Under the pieces are notes generated by a model that saw only the letters and a program-made list of their open reading frames with translations, made no database searches and was not told where the DNA came from. The translations under genes were made by a program, and so were the position numbers. This document shows positions 39,531-52,888 of a stretch of DNA of 64,000 bases, piece after piece (position 1 is the stretch's first letter; every line of letters begins with the position of its first letter). The DNA is from Mangifera indica. Lineage: Eukaryota; Streptophyta; Magnoliopsida; Sapindales; Anacardiaceae. The DNA is taken from the NCBI RefSeq assembly GCF_011075055.1, contig NC_058150.1, positions 14,351,408 to 14,415,407 of the forward strand. The letters run 5' to 3'.

Positions 39531-40937
39531 AGATCCGATCTATGACCTTTGATGAAATATATATGTCAATATCTGACATTTGAATAAATCAAAGGCATGT
39601 CATTATGGCAAACTTGTACGACTAAGCCTGATGTCAGTCTCATTAACTCAAAATTATAACTCATCGTTCAAGTTCGTCTTATTTACCACTCTTAGGATGA
39701 AGGAGTGTATTAAAACTCGAATGAATCAGCTATCCTTAAAGGTCTAGGAACTGTTTAAAACAAGTACGTAGAAATATTTGTAATTGCCACTCTGTTAATA
39801 TTTTCTTAATCACGATTCACATATCTCTATATCCACGGATAATAACTTAAACCTTGAAGTGTTTTTTCATAGAGAATTTGATTTCATCCTTTCCCTCATC
39901 CATTTTTCTCTTTTGTTGAGCTCTTTGTAAAAAAATTAAGTTGTAATTATATCAATTTTCATATTAGAAATGATTCAATTCTGAACGTAAATGTATTATT
40001 CATAAAAACATACCTCAAATTCTAATTTTACACATAAAAAAACTTTAAAATGCAAAAATTTTAATTTACCTCCTCATATGAAAAGTATTAAAAATGCCTA
40101 TAATTTTGAAAAAAATTCATTCTCCCCCACAAAATCCATCACTCAATTTCATGTGGTGGAAAACTTTGAAAAAACATATTTTGCACCCTACGACAAGAAT
40201 TCGCGTGTAAACAAATTTTTTAAAATTACAATTCTACCCCACCATGTGATTCACTATTTAAAAACTTGCACTTTGACCCCCAACCACAAGAATTCGTGTG
40301 ATTCAAAAAGTTTGAAAATTGTACAAAACCTCTCCGTCTTCAAGAAATCTCACCACACGAATTCGTGTGGTGAGCAAAAAATTCGCATGGTGAGAATCGA
40401 ATTCGTGTGGTGAGATTTGACCTTCCAAACTTTGTTTTTCAAATCTCATTTCAACAATAATCAACTGAATACATAATCTAATATAAAAACCATAAGAAAA
40501 TTTATTCAAATCACCAACAAATCAAATAATTTTATCAAATCTTTCAAATCAAAACCCTAAGTCTAAACACTCAAATACCATATCCAATCACCTAAATCTT
40601 GCATTAAAATGTATAAAAAAACATGAAAGGTTTGTTTTACTAACCTTTTCACTCATTTTGGTTGCCAGAAAAGTCTCAAAATTCTCTAGAGGAAATCAGT
40701 CGGTGTATCTACAATTTCGTGGATGGCAAACATGTAATTTGTGTGGTTGAGGAAGGGAAAACGTTGATTTTCCCTTTGTTTTACTAAAAGGGCAATTTCG
40801 TCTTTACAGTATAATAGGGCATTTTTGTTTAGAGATTGAAAGTTTGAGCAAATTTGCCTTCCACCTATAACTTTTGGGTAATTCAATTAATGGCCAAAGG
40901 ACTATATCCTACCCAAGTTTAGGTGCGTTCTCAAAAT
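39531..40937. other. MULE-adjacent region with GAATTCGTGTGGTGAG motifs
   Basis: 39531-39900 may hold further degraded exons of the DUF1985 gene. 40190-40420 has several AATTCGTGTG/GTGAG words and a 26-bp palindrome. The plus-strand frame 40078-40413 shows no known motif and is probably this repeat read through. Confidence 0.4.
40349..40374. repeat. 26-bp perfect palindrome
   Basis: CTCACCACAC-GAATTC-GTGTGGTGAG is identical to its reverse complement over 26 bases. A partial repeat of its right arm with the GAATTC centre (GAATTCGTGTGGTGAG) follows at about 40400-40416. Confidence 0.9.
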
Positions 40938-41665
40938 CACACCCTCGAAGTTTAAAAAACTCGATGTCCCACCTATGACATAATTGCCATTAAAATTCTT
41001 TGTTATATGCAGGGGAAAATCGTTATTTTACTAATAATATTAAAAAATATAAAATTCATTGTATTTTCTCTCATAAGTTTTAAAAACTGACAACTTTACC
41101 CTTATTTAAAGTTTTTTAACTTTGAAAAGTCATATTTTCTCTCCCAAAATCTTAGAATTTTTTCTTCCCCTCTGACCACTATCTCCGATGATTTGAAAGG
41201 TACGATGATGAAGTTTCTTCATCGATAAGGAGATCTGGATCTCTTTGTCGATGAAGAAATTTCAGATCTCTTTGTCAATGAAGAGATCTATGTAAAGAGA
41301 ATCCAAACTTTTCGTCAACAAAGAGATTTGCAATTTATTCGCCGTAGACAAAGAGATCTAGAGCTTAGATCTTTTTGTTGATGAAGAAACTTTGTCATTA
41401 TCCTTTTCAAATTGTCGAAGAGAGTGGCCAGAGGGAAAAAAAAATTCTAAGGTTTTTTGTGAGGGGAATGTGACTTTTTAAAATTATAAAACTTTAAGAG
41501 GTAAAATATTAGTTTTTAAAATTTATGAGGAAAATATAATAAATTTTATATTTTTTTAATATTATTAGTAAAATGATAATTTTACCCCTACTTTTAATAA
41601 AAAATTTTAACCTCAATTAGTCAATGAGTGGGACTTTAGGTTTTTTAAACCCCACGGATGTCATT
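40938..41665. mobile_element. Foldback MITE, about 730 bp, copy 2
   Basis: Left arm (CACCCTCGAAGTTTAAAAAA...GTCCCAC) mirrors the right arm (complement CATCCGTGGGGTTTAAAAAA...GTCCCAC). Pairing continues inward (TTATTTTACTAATAATATTA in both arms) to a centre of GAAGAGATCT-type words at 41200-41400. Same family as 2934-3760 by the shared TTTGAAAAGTCATATTTTCT and TTTTTTCTTCCCCTCTGACC-like segments. No coding capacity. Confidence 0.75.
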
Positions 41666-41667
41666 GA

Positions 41668-42750
41668 TACGGCTGGATTTGAAACGAACTTGAAAAATTG
41701 CTACTCGATTTGAGCTCACATACGAGCCGAGCTACTCGCAATCCGCTTGCGAGCTTGGCTCGCCTAAGCTCAACAAGCCCAATAACAAGTCGAGCTCGCG
41801 AACCGACCTCACAAGCTTGTCCCTAAAAAAGATAGGAAGCGTTGAGGAAGTGGAAAAGAGGAAGTGTTTAATCTTGAAAGGTATAAAGAGTTGATTGAGT
41901 GCTGAAGTTAACGATAGAGGCACTAAGTGATGAGTTTTTCTGAAAGTTGAACGATAAAAAGTTTACAAACAGCTAGAAGATGCACAGCGTGCGTGAGACG
42001 GTGAAAGACTGAAAAGTTGAACTTGAAACTTGAAAGCTTAACGCACAAGCCAAAATGAAAGACTTTAACCTTTTGACAAAAAATATACTAAAAAGTTATG
42101 AAGAAATATTTATTTATTTAAATTTAAATTTTCTTTAATTAAATTAAAATAATTTAAAAAGTGTAATACAGCTATTCTTCACTGAATACACAGCCCCACA
42201 CTGCACCTCTCCATTAAAGCCTTGTACACTCTCCAAAAGGTCTTTGACTTTCGCCAACCAATCTCCAAATTCCACAGCATTTAGATTTAGCTGGTTTATC
42301 AGCCAAATAAGCGAAAAAGAAGAAGAGATAACGCCAGCTAAAGCCCACTATATCAGTTTATATTTACTAGAGGATGAGTCGGCAGAAGAAATTTAGCAGG
42401 ATCAGAAGCTAGAAGAAGACCTCCCCTGGAAGAATTTAAAGCTGATTCTTTCAATACAGTATACAAAAGCTTGGCTCGCGAGCTCCGTCGAGCTATTCGG
42501 GTGAGTATTCGGATTCGGGTTCGAGCTCGATTTTCATACCAAATAAAGCTCGAGTTCGGGCTTGGGCTCGTTATCATATGGTTCATTTTGGGCTCGTTCG
42601 AGCTAAAGCTATAGTTCGGGCTTGAGATTGATTTTCATATCAAATAAAGCTCAAGTCCAGGCTAGAGCTCGTTATCATATGGTTCATTTCGGGCTCGTTT
42701 GAGCCGAGCTCAAGCTCGAACTGGAGCTCGACTCGAATCCAGCCCTCTGG
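41668..42750. repeat. AGCTCG-rich repeat with inverted ends
   Basis: Left end GGCTGGATTTGAAACGAAC and right end (complement) GGGCTGGATTCGAGTCGAG are inverted repeats. Subterminal parts are full of GAGCTCG words. 42530-42700 includes a direct repeat of about 106 bp (AAATAAAGCTC...GTTATCATATGGTTCATTT appears twice). Likely a non-autonomous hAT-like element; no 8-bp duplication was seen. It abuts the foldback MITE. Confidence 0.6.
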
Positions 42751-42902
42751 AATGCAACTAAACTTGGGGTGAAATAGTTCTTTGGCCTCCAATCAATTTC
42801 CCCTGAATTTTATTGCTTGCGTGGCAAGAAGAAGATGAAGAGACTTCTCTCATCCCAAACGCTTATTTATTTAGATTTTGCGTTTTATTTCTCAACAGAT
42901 GA

Positions 42903-45900
42903 ATGAAGACCGAGGAGTCCAATGAAGTCGCCATCTTCAAAGGTATCTTTTATTTGCGGTGCGGATTTTACTCACTTGGGCTGATCATAATATTTTAGGT
43001 TGAAATACCGTTTAAACGATCTCACCAGGATTCGGTATAAAGCTAAACGATTTACATTTTTTTTTTTCAATTTATTTATGTATTTCTCTGCGTGGTGTAT
43101 ATAATAGTCAGAGTATTTGCCTATAATACTGATGACTTGGAAGATCTGCTTCATGGATTTAGAAGTAACCACTGACTACTAGAATGCAGTTAACATAATA
43201 TCATGTTGCATTTAGAGTTGGCAATTTTCGAAATAACCTGTTATCCTAACACAACATGAAAATATAGGGTTTGGGTTAGGGTTGAGTTTCTTGTCATGAA
43301 ATATAGTTTGGGTCATGTTCGAATTGATACGAAGACAACCCAAACTGTACTGAATGTTAAAAAAAAAAATCAACCCAAGAAGACCCAAATATAGTTTATT
43401 TGCTTTTATATGCTTATAAGTTTGTTGGTCTGTTAATATGTCTTTTGGGTAAATATTTTTATAATTAATATTTAAATATCTATGAATGTTGCTACTTGAT
43501 TATATTTTATATAATGTAATGCTTAATTGGTATGGTTCTTAATTACATTGATATATTTATATGTCTACATAATTTTTTATTCATATGTTTTAATTAATTG
43601 AGCTAAAAGTCCTTTATTTAAATCTTTATGAGAAGAGGTTATATAAGCAGACAATTAAGTTGCAATAGCATAATTTCGTTTTGACAAAATGTGTTGTTTT
43701 GTGTCAAAACATGTCGTTTCATGTCAAACGGATTGTGTTTTGACACGATGTGACCCATAACAAAATTCGGGTCAAAACAGATTGTGTTAAGTCAATCCAA
43801 ACATATTTTGGATTGAGTTAATGTTGGAAGCTTTCGACACAATTCAAAAATGGGTTGGGTTTGGTTGCGGTTATCTAACTAGAAACCTAAATTGATACGA
43901 CATGAACATGATTTGATGACACGAACTAATACTTCTTGTTGTATATAAGAAGTTGGATGTCACCTTTGGAATCCGAATTACCCGTCAACACCACTTTTAT
44001 TGTGAGAAGGTAACACAATCATCTTCATTTTACCCACAAGCATGACTTTATAATTAATGTTGTGTCTTCATGTCTCCAAATAAATTAGTTTGGATCTAAG
44101 ATCCGTGAGAAAAACTTACATAATTATATAGTTTTACTACTTTATTTTGTTGATGACCTAGTGGCATTTGTTGTCACATAGATAATAGATGCTAAATTAT
44201 CTCTTTCATTCTATTATCACTAACATTTATCAATAACTATACCTATAATTCATCAATCATCTTCATGAATGGTGGTTTCTAAAAACATACAAATCCTTGA
44301 TTTATTAGATGGTTTCATCACATTACTGAGGTGGTGAGAGTGTTCTTTATATGTTATTATAGTGTAAATAAAGTTTAAGTAATGGATGATTCTATTTGGA
44401 AGTTTTCTTAGCTTCTAATACCATAAGAAATCATCTTTCATTCTTCATGCTATTTCTTTGGTAGTTATATGATGTCAATTAGTGGTCTTAATAATGTTTT
44501 GATACGAAAATATTTCATCAAAGTTGCACACTAACTTTCTGGAGTTTATTATAAAAGCAAAATGTAGGAGGTGTATAAAGATAACTACTTTGTTGTTGTT
44601 GTTCCCCTTATTTGATCCTCTTTCAGGGAGGGATGCTCTGCCTAGTCATTACTTGGTCAAAATAAAGTCTTTCTCATTACTAAAAGCTTCAGTCGGGATA
44701 TATGAAACAAGCCAATTTGAAGCAGGGGGTTTCAATTGGTAATTTATTTTTTGATAGCTGCTGAATATTTAAAGATGTGGACATTATTTACATTATCTCA
44801 TCTATGATTATCTTGTAGAACATGTGAAGTATTTTTTTTTTTTTTTTCATTTAGCTTGTACGATATGATTCAAAAATAGATAAGTAGCCTTCTCTTGTTT
44901 TTGAGCATTTGTCAAGTTTCAGGATGTAGGGCCCATTACAGGGTAGAGTTATAATACAATTCTTGGTCTCAGAAACAAGAGAAACAAATAATTTGAAGAA
45001 AACATAATGTTCAAATCTTCTGTTGAAATAATTTTGAGATGAGTCTTTAAAGCTAGTGTAAAATTTGAAAGGAAAACAGTTGTCGTGGTTTTCATAAGTT
45101 TTTGAATGTGCTTACTTGCCAGATTAATGTCAAGGCATTCTTCTTTTGTTTCACTTTACAATTGTGAAATGGATTTGCAGGAGACTGCATATCGACCCAA
45201 ATGGGGACTCTAACAAAAACGGAGAAAATCATATCTCCATTTACCTGGAACTGATGGAGACAAGTTCTCTCCCTGTAGGATGGGAAGTCAATGTGATTTT
45301 CAATTTTCTGATATACAATCAGCTTGAGGACAAGTATGATAGTCTCCAAGGTAAAGTCCTTGACAACATAAAATTATAATCACATACTGTACCATTAATT
45401 TATGTGCCATGTCAACGCATGTATACTCAAAGTTCTGGTTGATCCTAACTGTGTTTAGAATTTGTAAGTTTGTAATATTTAACATCTTACAATGCTAACT
45501 CAAACTCTGATAGCTTCTTAGATATTAGAAGAGTGGATTTTGAAAGGTTAAGAATTTTTTAACAAAATCTTGCTTTGATAGTCTTATTGACTCTCCTAAT
45601 GAGATGTTTCAAATGAGAAAACCCTCTAGAGGGTGATTGAGAAATTTTAAGTCCAAGTGAAGGTCTTTACCGCTTTGCTTGAAAAAAAAAAGGTATAATG
45701 ATATGTTTCAAAGTGGAGGACTTGTAGTCTGAACTGGTTATTATTATTATTATTCTTTTTCAAAAAGGGCTTAGAGAATATTGACCCTCTTTCTATGTCT
45801 TGTCATGGCTACCTGTTTACAGAACAAATTGGCTATGGAGTATAAATTTTCCTTTGCATTACCTTTCATAGGAAGACACACAGCTAGGAAGAAAGAAAGA

Positions 45901-47548
45901 ACGACAGTGTGTTAATAGACTGCTTTACTCATGAATTTTTTTTTAATTTTTTGGTTGGATAGAATGGGAGAAATTTAGAAGATATTTGTGGAAAAGGGAT
46001 GTTTTCTCTTGGTGGGATAAAATGAAGTTTTAAATATATCTTAGGCGTTTATGTGCTCGACGTTCAAGGAAGTCTTCTTTATTCATTGAGATTGGGAAGT
46101 TTTTATGGCTTCATCAGCGAAGGATTAGGGTTTCTTTTTTTGTAGCTTGAGGGTCTATTTCTTTTTTTTTTCTGGGATAGTTTTTGGAACCCTTTCAAGG
46201 TCTTGGGAAAAAATGCTGGTTAAAGCCAGATGAATCAATCATTCTTTTTATTATTTAATATTTTTCAACTATTGAATCTAAGTCATATTATTATGTTGTC
46301 TATAATGTTGATAAATTTACAACTTGTAATGATTCCACACTTATAGCTACATTCATGTTTGTGGTGTAGATGGTAGAGTAAGGCGATACCACGCAATGAA
46401 GACCAAATGGGGTATCACCAAATGCATAGACCTGAAATCATTTCATGACCCTCTCAATGGATACCTTATTGATGACACTTGTATCTTTGGTGCTGAGGTT
46501 TTTGTTGTCAAATGTGTTTCAAAAGGGGAGTGCTTATCAATGATCAAAGAACCTGCTGCATGTTACTATCTATGGAAAATCACTGAATTTTCAAAATTAA
46601 TAAATGAAACTTATGAATCTGAACCTTTTGGAGACTACAACTGGTACATTTACACTTCTGATATGGAATAGCTTTTATTTCTCTTTGCCATTTACCACTT
46701 ACTGGATTTGATGAATTTTTAATTATTATGCAGGAAAATTTTGCTCTACCCTAATGGATGTCATGAAGCCAAGGACAACAGCATTTCAATTTTTTTAACT
46801 CTGCCAAATTCAAGTGTCCCTGATGGCACAACTAAATTGCTTGTTAAGTACACTCTGCATGTCAAAGGTCAAATGGATGGAGGGCACGTTGAATTTGAAA
46901 GTGAGACTAAGAATTCTTACTGTACAACTTCTTCAATTAGAGTTCATGACAATATAGTTTTACCAAAATGTTTAAAAAACTATGAAACTACTTAATCACA
47001 CATTAACTCTTTTGGATTTCAAGCCAAGAGTTTAAGATTTATGTTTAGAGCTTTGGATATTAAAAATCTCTTTGGTGAATATTAAAGATTGCCATTTAAC
47101 TTGCATATAAGAATCTTTTGGAAGCAAATACAGATTAGTTTTTCTTGAATGTGGACTTCGATTAATTTTTAATATGCAGGCAAAAGGTGAGCGTCTAGAT
47201 GCTCACTTCACAAACCCTAAATTCAAAAGTAAGCAACTAGGCACTCACCTTTGGTTTGCAAGTAAAAAGTTTCAGAATGTCAGTGTAGAATTTTGAGTAT
47301 AAAAATTACATTAGTTTGATAGTTTTTTTGCCTTGGATCTTGTGGTTGGAAGGATTATAAACTTGGTTATATGTGTTTTTTTTTTTTCCCCACCAGCTAC
47401 AAGGCTGTTTACGCCAGGCGAGAATTGGGGCTCCAGAAAGTTTTTATCATTGCATAAACTCAAGGATCAAAAGCAGGGTTTGTTGGTGAATGACACTTGC
47501 ATCATTGAAGCAGAAGTTACTGTGCTTGGATTGATCGGAACAGAGTGA
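42903..47548 (+). CDS. Two-MATH-domain (TRAF-like) protein
   Basis: Plant MATH-only proteins are presumed protein-interaction adaptors, some linked to ubiquitin pathways; the exact role here is unknown. Exons: 42903-42942, 44627-44738, 45181-45350, 46370-46643, 46734-46900 and 47397-47548. All junctions are GT-AG and phases close, giving 304 residues. MATH 1 (about 17-128) has SHYLVKIKSFSLL, YETSQFEAGGFNW, HIDPNGD and HISIYLEL. MATH 2 (about 168-300) has CYYLWKITEFSKL, YESEPFGDYNWKILLYPNG, SISIFLTL, GSRKFLSLHKLKD and LVNDTCIIEAEV. The start in the short first exon was chosen because it is the only ATG there that joins exon 2 in phase. Intron 1 (1.7 kb) holds an AT-rich repeat at about 43215-43935. 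A decayed tandem copy lies downstream. Confidence 0.88.
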
Positions 47549-48459
47549 TGAATTTGTTGCTAAATTTCTCGGAGTACTTTAGCTAGAATGATTGGTTTAT
47601 ATTCATGCTTTTTAACTTTTTTAGACACGCTTGCTATTTTGTTATACTTCAATTAAAACTGGTTCTGTTATTTCCAAACACTTTGTTTTCCCTTCAATAG
47701 TTACTAAAGAGAACTTAGTGTTTGTTGAACCAGAAACTTGTTTAAAGACTATGAGGAAAAGTTAGTAAAGATTGCCATTTTTAACGCATGAAGGCAGGAT
47801 TGTGGACGAGTAATGCTAAATATATAAGTTGGTATACCCAACTTTTATATGATAATGTCACTTGATTATAAGGTGATAAGATAATTGAGATAAGCGTGCC
47901 TTTTTTTAAGGTCAAGATTCAATCTTTGCTTACTGAGCATGGACAGTCTCATTTTAATTGTTGGGCAAGTAGAATCATGTTTAACGTCCCTTACAAACTT
48001 GAACCAAATAAGAGGGAAAACTCAAAAATTAAAGTTGTCTCATGCCAGATCGCCTATTCAGATTTGGCAGTGCTCCGAAATTCTCATATTCTTCCAGATT
48101 TAATACTCTTCTGAGCATGCAAATTTTTCTCTTCTTAGGAGGTACATTATTTTAATTATACATATGTATATTCTTGCCATCATCATAAATAGACAAGATA
48201 GAAAAATCAAAGTAGTCGGTCTTTGGTTTGCTTGTTTAGAACTTCAAGTATCTTAGAATTTTCACACACACATATATACCATAAAAAATCATCATTCTTC
48301 ATCCCAGTGCTTTGGGAGTTGTACGATGTTGATTAGTGTGCTTAATGGTGTTATTTGCTGAAGATTTTTCACTGGAATTGTCCACTTGCTTTCATAAATT
48401 GAATTATATACTTTCTCTGGAGGGAATTCATGGAATTTAATCAATTGTAATAAGGTTTA

Positions 48460-49490
48460 TCCTCTTCCAGGAAGGTATGCTCTACCTGGTCATTACTTAT
48501 TCAAATTTGAGTCCTCATTTCTATCAAATGGTCTTGCTATAAAACTAACCACTTTTATTTGTTTTCAGTTGCTTTTTTAATGAATGCTTACTTGCCAGCT
48601 TAGTGTCAAGGCCTTCTTTCTCTGTTTCGGCTAATAATTGGACCTGGTTTTAGAGGAGATTGCTTATCTATCCAAATGGGATCTCTTGCAAAAAGGGGGA
48701 AAATCATTTCTCCATTTACTTGGAATTGAAGGAGACAAGTACTCTTCTTGCATGATGGGAAATCAATGTGATTTTCAATTATCTAAAATACAATCAGCTT
48801 CAAGACAAGTATGGCAGTCTCCAATGTAAAGTTTGCTTTAAGATTAACTAGAAAGTTCATATGAGGATCTGTTGTTTTGTGGTACCGCATATTCTCTCTT
48901 GATTTGATGGGGTAAACCATATGGCAAGAATGACAATAAAGAGACTGCCTAAATTTAGAACTCTGTTATACTTTATAGTTATAGATGGAAGAGTAAGGCT
49001 CTTCCATGCAGTGAAATCCAAATGGGGTATCACCAAATTCATACAGCTGAAAGCATTTCACAACCCTCTCAAGGGATACCTTCTTTGGTGCTGAGGTTTT
49101 TGTTGTCAAAATTATTTCAAAGAACCTGCTACATGTTACCATCTTTGGAAAATCACTAGATTTTCAACTTTACTTATGTGTGAACAATGTGGAGACTGTA
49201 ACTGATACAAACTTTCTTCTGATACGCAATGCCTTCTATATCTCTTTGCTATAAACCACTGCCTCAGATGACTAATATATATATTTTCTTGCCTTGGTTC
49301 TTGCTACTGCAAGGATTCTAACTCCCATTTGTGTAAATTTATTATAGTTTTTTTTTTTTTTCCTTCCTGCAGGTGAACATGTGTTTTTTCCAGTTCTGGC
49401 TTGGGGTGCCATAAAGTTCATATCATTGCATCAACTCCAGGATCCAAAACAGGGTTTCTTGGAAGACAACACTTGCATCATCTAAGCAGA
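48460..49490 (+). pseudogene. Decayed tandem copy of the MATH gene
   Basis: Segments match exons of the preceding gene in order. 48476-48540 corresponds to exon 2 (ALPGHYLFKFES). 48655-48830 corresponds to exon 3 but needs frame changes and contains stops. 48987-49130 corresponds to exon 4 (DGRVRLFHAVKSKWGITKFI) with an internal deletion. 49373-49480 corresponds to exon 6 (LHQLQDPKQGFL) with a stop where the parent has CIIEAEV. The exon 5 equivalent is missing. A frame at 47896-48114 just upstream is unrelated. Confidence 0.8.
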
Positions 49491-49760
49491 AATTATGTTT
49501 GGAGTCATCAAAAGTAGAGTAGGAATATGTCGCTAAATTTCTGGGAATGCTTATTTGAATTCAAACTGGTTCTGTTCAAATATGCTTGAGACAAATGATG
49601 TTGCTCAACAAATTGTTACATTATTTGTACATGATAATTACGTGAAATAGTTTTATTGCAATCATAAGTTATGATTGAATTCAACAAGGGCTCCATAATT
49701 GGTTCACATGGGGCCATCCTGAACTGGTAATGAAGGGCAGGTTCTCTAGTCTGACTCTTT

Positions 49761-52700
49761 CTATGAGTCCATAAGCCGATCCATGAGTAGGTTGACAACG
49801 GCTGGAGCATCAATCGTGACTGCTACCTTCACCGTAGGTTTGTCCAACCACTCAGTGACCTCTGCAAATCTGGTCGAAATGGAAGATTAAGTACATGAAC
49901 AATGAAGTTATTGTGACAGACATTAGAACATACAATGAAGCATGATTGAAAAACATTGGTCAAATCAATCCCAAAGATGCATGTGTTTCTCTAGAGCTCT
50001 TAATGATCAGGTTGCTGAATTTACATAAAGAAAAGGTCATACCTCTTTTGTTTGTTGTATAATATTGTGAGTCCCCTTGTGATGCCAGTGGTCTGGACTC
50101 TGACAACACCCTCAGTATAAGTGAAAAGGGAAGGATTAACAGCTACAAGAAGAGCTGCTGGATCATGAAGGTAAACTCCTATTTACATTTAGGTAAAAAC
50201 TATCATCAGCTGGCAGAATACAGTTCTTCCAGTTCTTGGGCTATATCAATCTCATTCTGGCAAACATACCTCTTGTAGAGTATGCCTCACGATGATAAGC
50301 AAAGTACACCTCTAAGATTTTGCTTAAATACTGAGCAAATTTTCCGTTAAACTGTGCCAACTTCTCTCGATCAGCATCTAAAACATTATGAAACATATCA
50401 AAACAGAATCGAAGTGGTGGAGTCAAATCAACTGACCAATATCCAGTTACAATTGTGACTGATGCCTCATAGCAAGGTTATAAGTTACTGAGCCATTGTA
50501 TATTCTAAATGTATCACCCATAAAAGTATAAAGGCTTCAAGCAAGAATTTAAGAGGCAGCCCCAACTAGCTGCACTAAGGCTCTTTGAGTGGTGTTCTCT
50601 AATTGACAAACAAGAACATAAAAAAAAAATTCTCTCTGAGGGCATCAAGAGATCATATTGTTCCATGGTTACGAGTTAGGCAAGCAGGCAGGCAGGCATG
50701 CAACATTAAAGTAAAAATCAGAACAAGTCGGTGGGCTGCTACTGAGTACTGAGTTGTAAGATACACAATACTACCAAAAATATGGTCTGCAGTATGGTAT
50801 TCATATTGTTGACCAAAACAATCAGGGGATAATTTAGCAACATGGCATACGATATTCTCATAAATGCATGAAGAAGATAAATGGTGGAAACTGTTCGATT
50901 ACATGACGTGACACAAGATTACCGAACAAGTACCCGTCATAACAACTTGATGAGTGACATTAATACCAACAGCCACAACGTCTGCTCCACATGTAAATAC
51001 AATATCTGCAGCTTCTGGATCACCAAAAACCTGCCCATTCAGTCCGGGAATTAGAAAGAATATCAGGGTAAAACCGAAGTGAGAGAGAAAGAGAACGGTT
51101 GCACAGACTGCTACAGAAACTTTTCTTCCAGAGCTTACTTCGAATTGCGTAGTTCATTCAAGTTTAAGGCAACTCACACAATCAAATGAGAGAAGTCTTA
51201 ATTCAAGTATGTGTCAAAGAAACTTTAGATACATATAGAAGCACGGTAATATATTATCTAACGAACTATTACAGGATCTAACATAAAGAATAATCACTTC
51301 AAACATAAATTTTTTGAATATGCAGACAGTTTGACATCTGAAGAATCAGATTTGAGAACTCACGTTAGCCTCTGCTGCTGGATTTACATTGCCATTTACC
51401 GAAAAAGCGCCACCAAGGAGAACTATCTGTCCAATGTTCTTTACAAATGCAGGATCTAGTTCAACAGCCTATATCAGCAGAGAATATATATCAGTAATTA
51501 ACTTAGATGAAACTCATAATGAAAACCAACCCAGATAAAGAAAAATCTGACTGACCAGTGCAAGATTTGTTAGTGGTCCCAACGCAACCACAGTGACTTT
51601 CCCAGGGTCAAGTTTTGCTTGCTCAACTATAAATGCAGCTGCTGATTGTTCAATTGCCTTACCTTTTGGTGGAGGGAAATTTTGGTTTCCAAGTCCATCG
51701 GCACCATGGACAAAATCAGCAATTCGAAGTTTCGTACCTTTCTTTACAAGAAACAGTATTTCACTAAAATGATGAACTATAACACTCAATCACACAAAAA
51801 CATAGCCGCTGCTGTTCAATCACACCAACAGTTTCTAACAACAGTGTATAAATATGTCATTGAAATGAGTTCAACTTATCCGATGAATCAAAATACTTGG
51901 ATTTGAGGACAGAAATAAATCCCTCAAATTGGGACTACCCATCGATTTTCAGAGAAAATTTGCCTTTATGACTGAAAACTAAAGAAACTATAAACAAAGC
52001 AAACAGGAGGATACCTAAAAGTTACTGCCAGAACATTCGAATCAAGATAATTCCATTTCTGAGGAACAAAACAAAAGCTGAAATGTGTAAAAAAGGCCTC
52101 TAGACAATTTTTCAACATTCTTTTTTCATATTCCTTATAGAGATTCTATGTCACCTACAGTAACAACTAGCCATAAGACTTACGGGTACATAAGAATATC
52201 ATGAGCTTCACCAAGATTCTATTTTGAAATATTCCTCGAATTAAGCCAGCAGCACATGACCAGAAGTACTTCATATACATAAACTAAAAGCTCAGCATTT
52301 TGTTATAGAATAAAAAGCGCTTTTACAAAAGCTCAACATAAAAACCTTGTATTCATCAACTAAATAAAAGTACAAATGCTGAAGAATAAAGAGATGAACA
52401 CATACAGTGATAGTGACATGAGATCCTTCAGCCACTGGAATATCAGTTCTCTCAGCAACCTCCAACTAACCCACAAAAACAGGACACCGCAAAAAGATTA
52501 AATCCCCACCAGGCAAAAAAAATCTAAATCTGACCCATTTCAAATCAACTCATTTGAACTTACACATGAAAACACCAAACTTAAAAAAAACATAGAAAAC
52601 AAAGAGTTCTAGCACAGTTTAGCTACCAAGTGCAAGGCGTTTCTTGTGGCTAGTGTCGTGTAAACATTGCCATAAATGGTAGTGAGTCCAATGACCTCAA

Positions 52701-52888
52701 CTTCCGGTGACCTCAAGGCCAAAAAGATTGCCATGGCATCGTCTGAAACAATATGCAGTCAAAACGATTGCTTCCATGATAAAAATTATGGGTACCCAGA
52801 CCTTGAACAACAACAACTTGATGGTGAAGATTGACTTACCAATACCAGGGTCAGTGTCAATGATGATCTTCCTCGGTTCTGCAACCAT
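49761..52888 (-). CDS. URH1: Uridine nucleosidase (inosine-uridine nucleoside hydrolase family)
   Basis: Hydrolyses uridine (and related nucleosides) to base plus ribose in cytosolic pyrimidine salvage. Exons on the minus strand: 52888-52840, 52742-52627, 52465-52406, 51741-51556, 51468-51364, 51030-50934, 50377-50270, 50178-50043 and 49869-49761. Phases all close, giving 321 residues, close to the about 336 of Arabidopsis URH1. The Ca2+-binding signature DTDPGIDDA starts at residue 11 and is split by intron 1. Also visible are TIYGN, HGADGLGN, VALGPLTNLAL, GGAFSVNGNVNPAAEAN, DPEAADIVF, GINVTHQV and YLHDPAALL. All expected ribose- and calcium-binding motifs are present, so the enzyme looks functional. 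The start is fixed by the MVAEPRKIIIDTD beginning. Confidence 0.95.

Noticed and set aside
43215..43935. Possible MITE in MATH intron 1 (GGGTTTGGGTTAGGG and related words)
   Set aside because: Inverted ends and duplication could not be established by eye; kept only as a note in the gene entry. The TTTGGGTTAGGG word is also not a telomere array.
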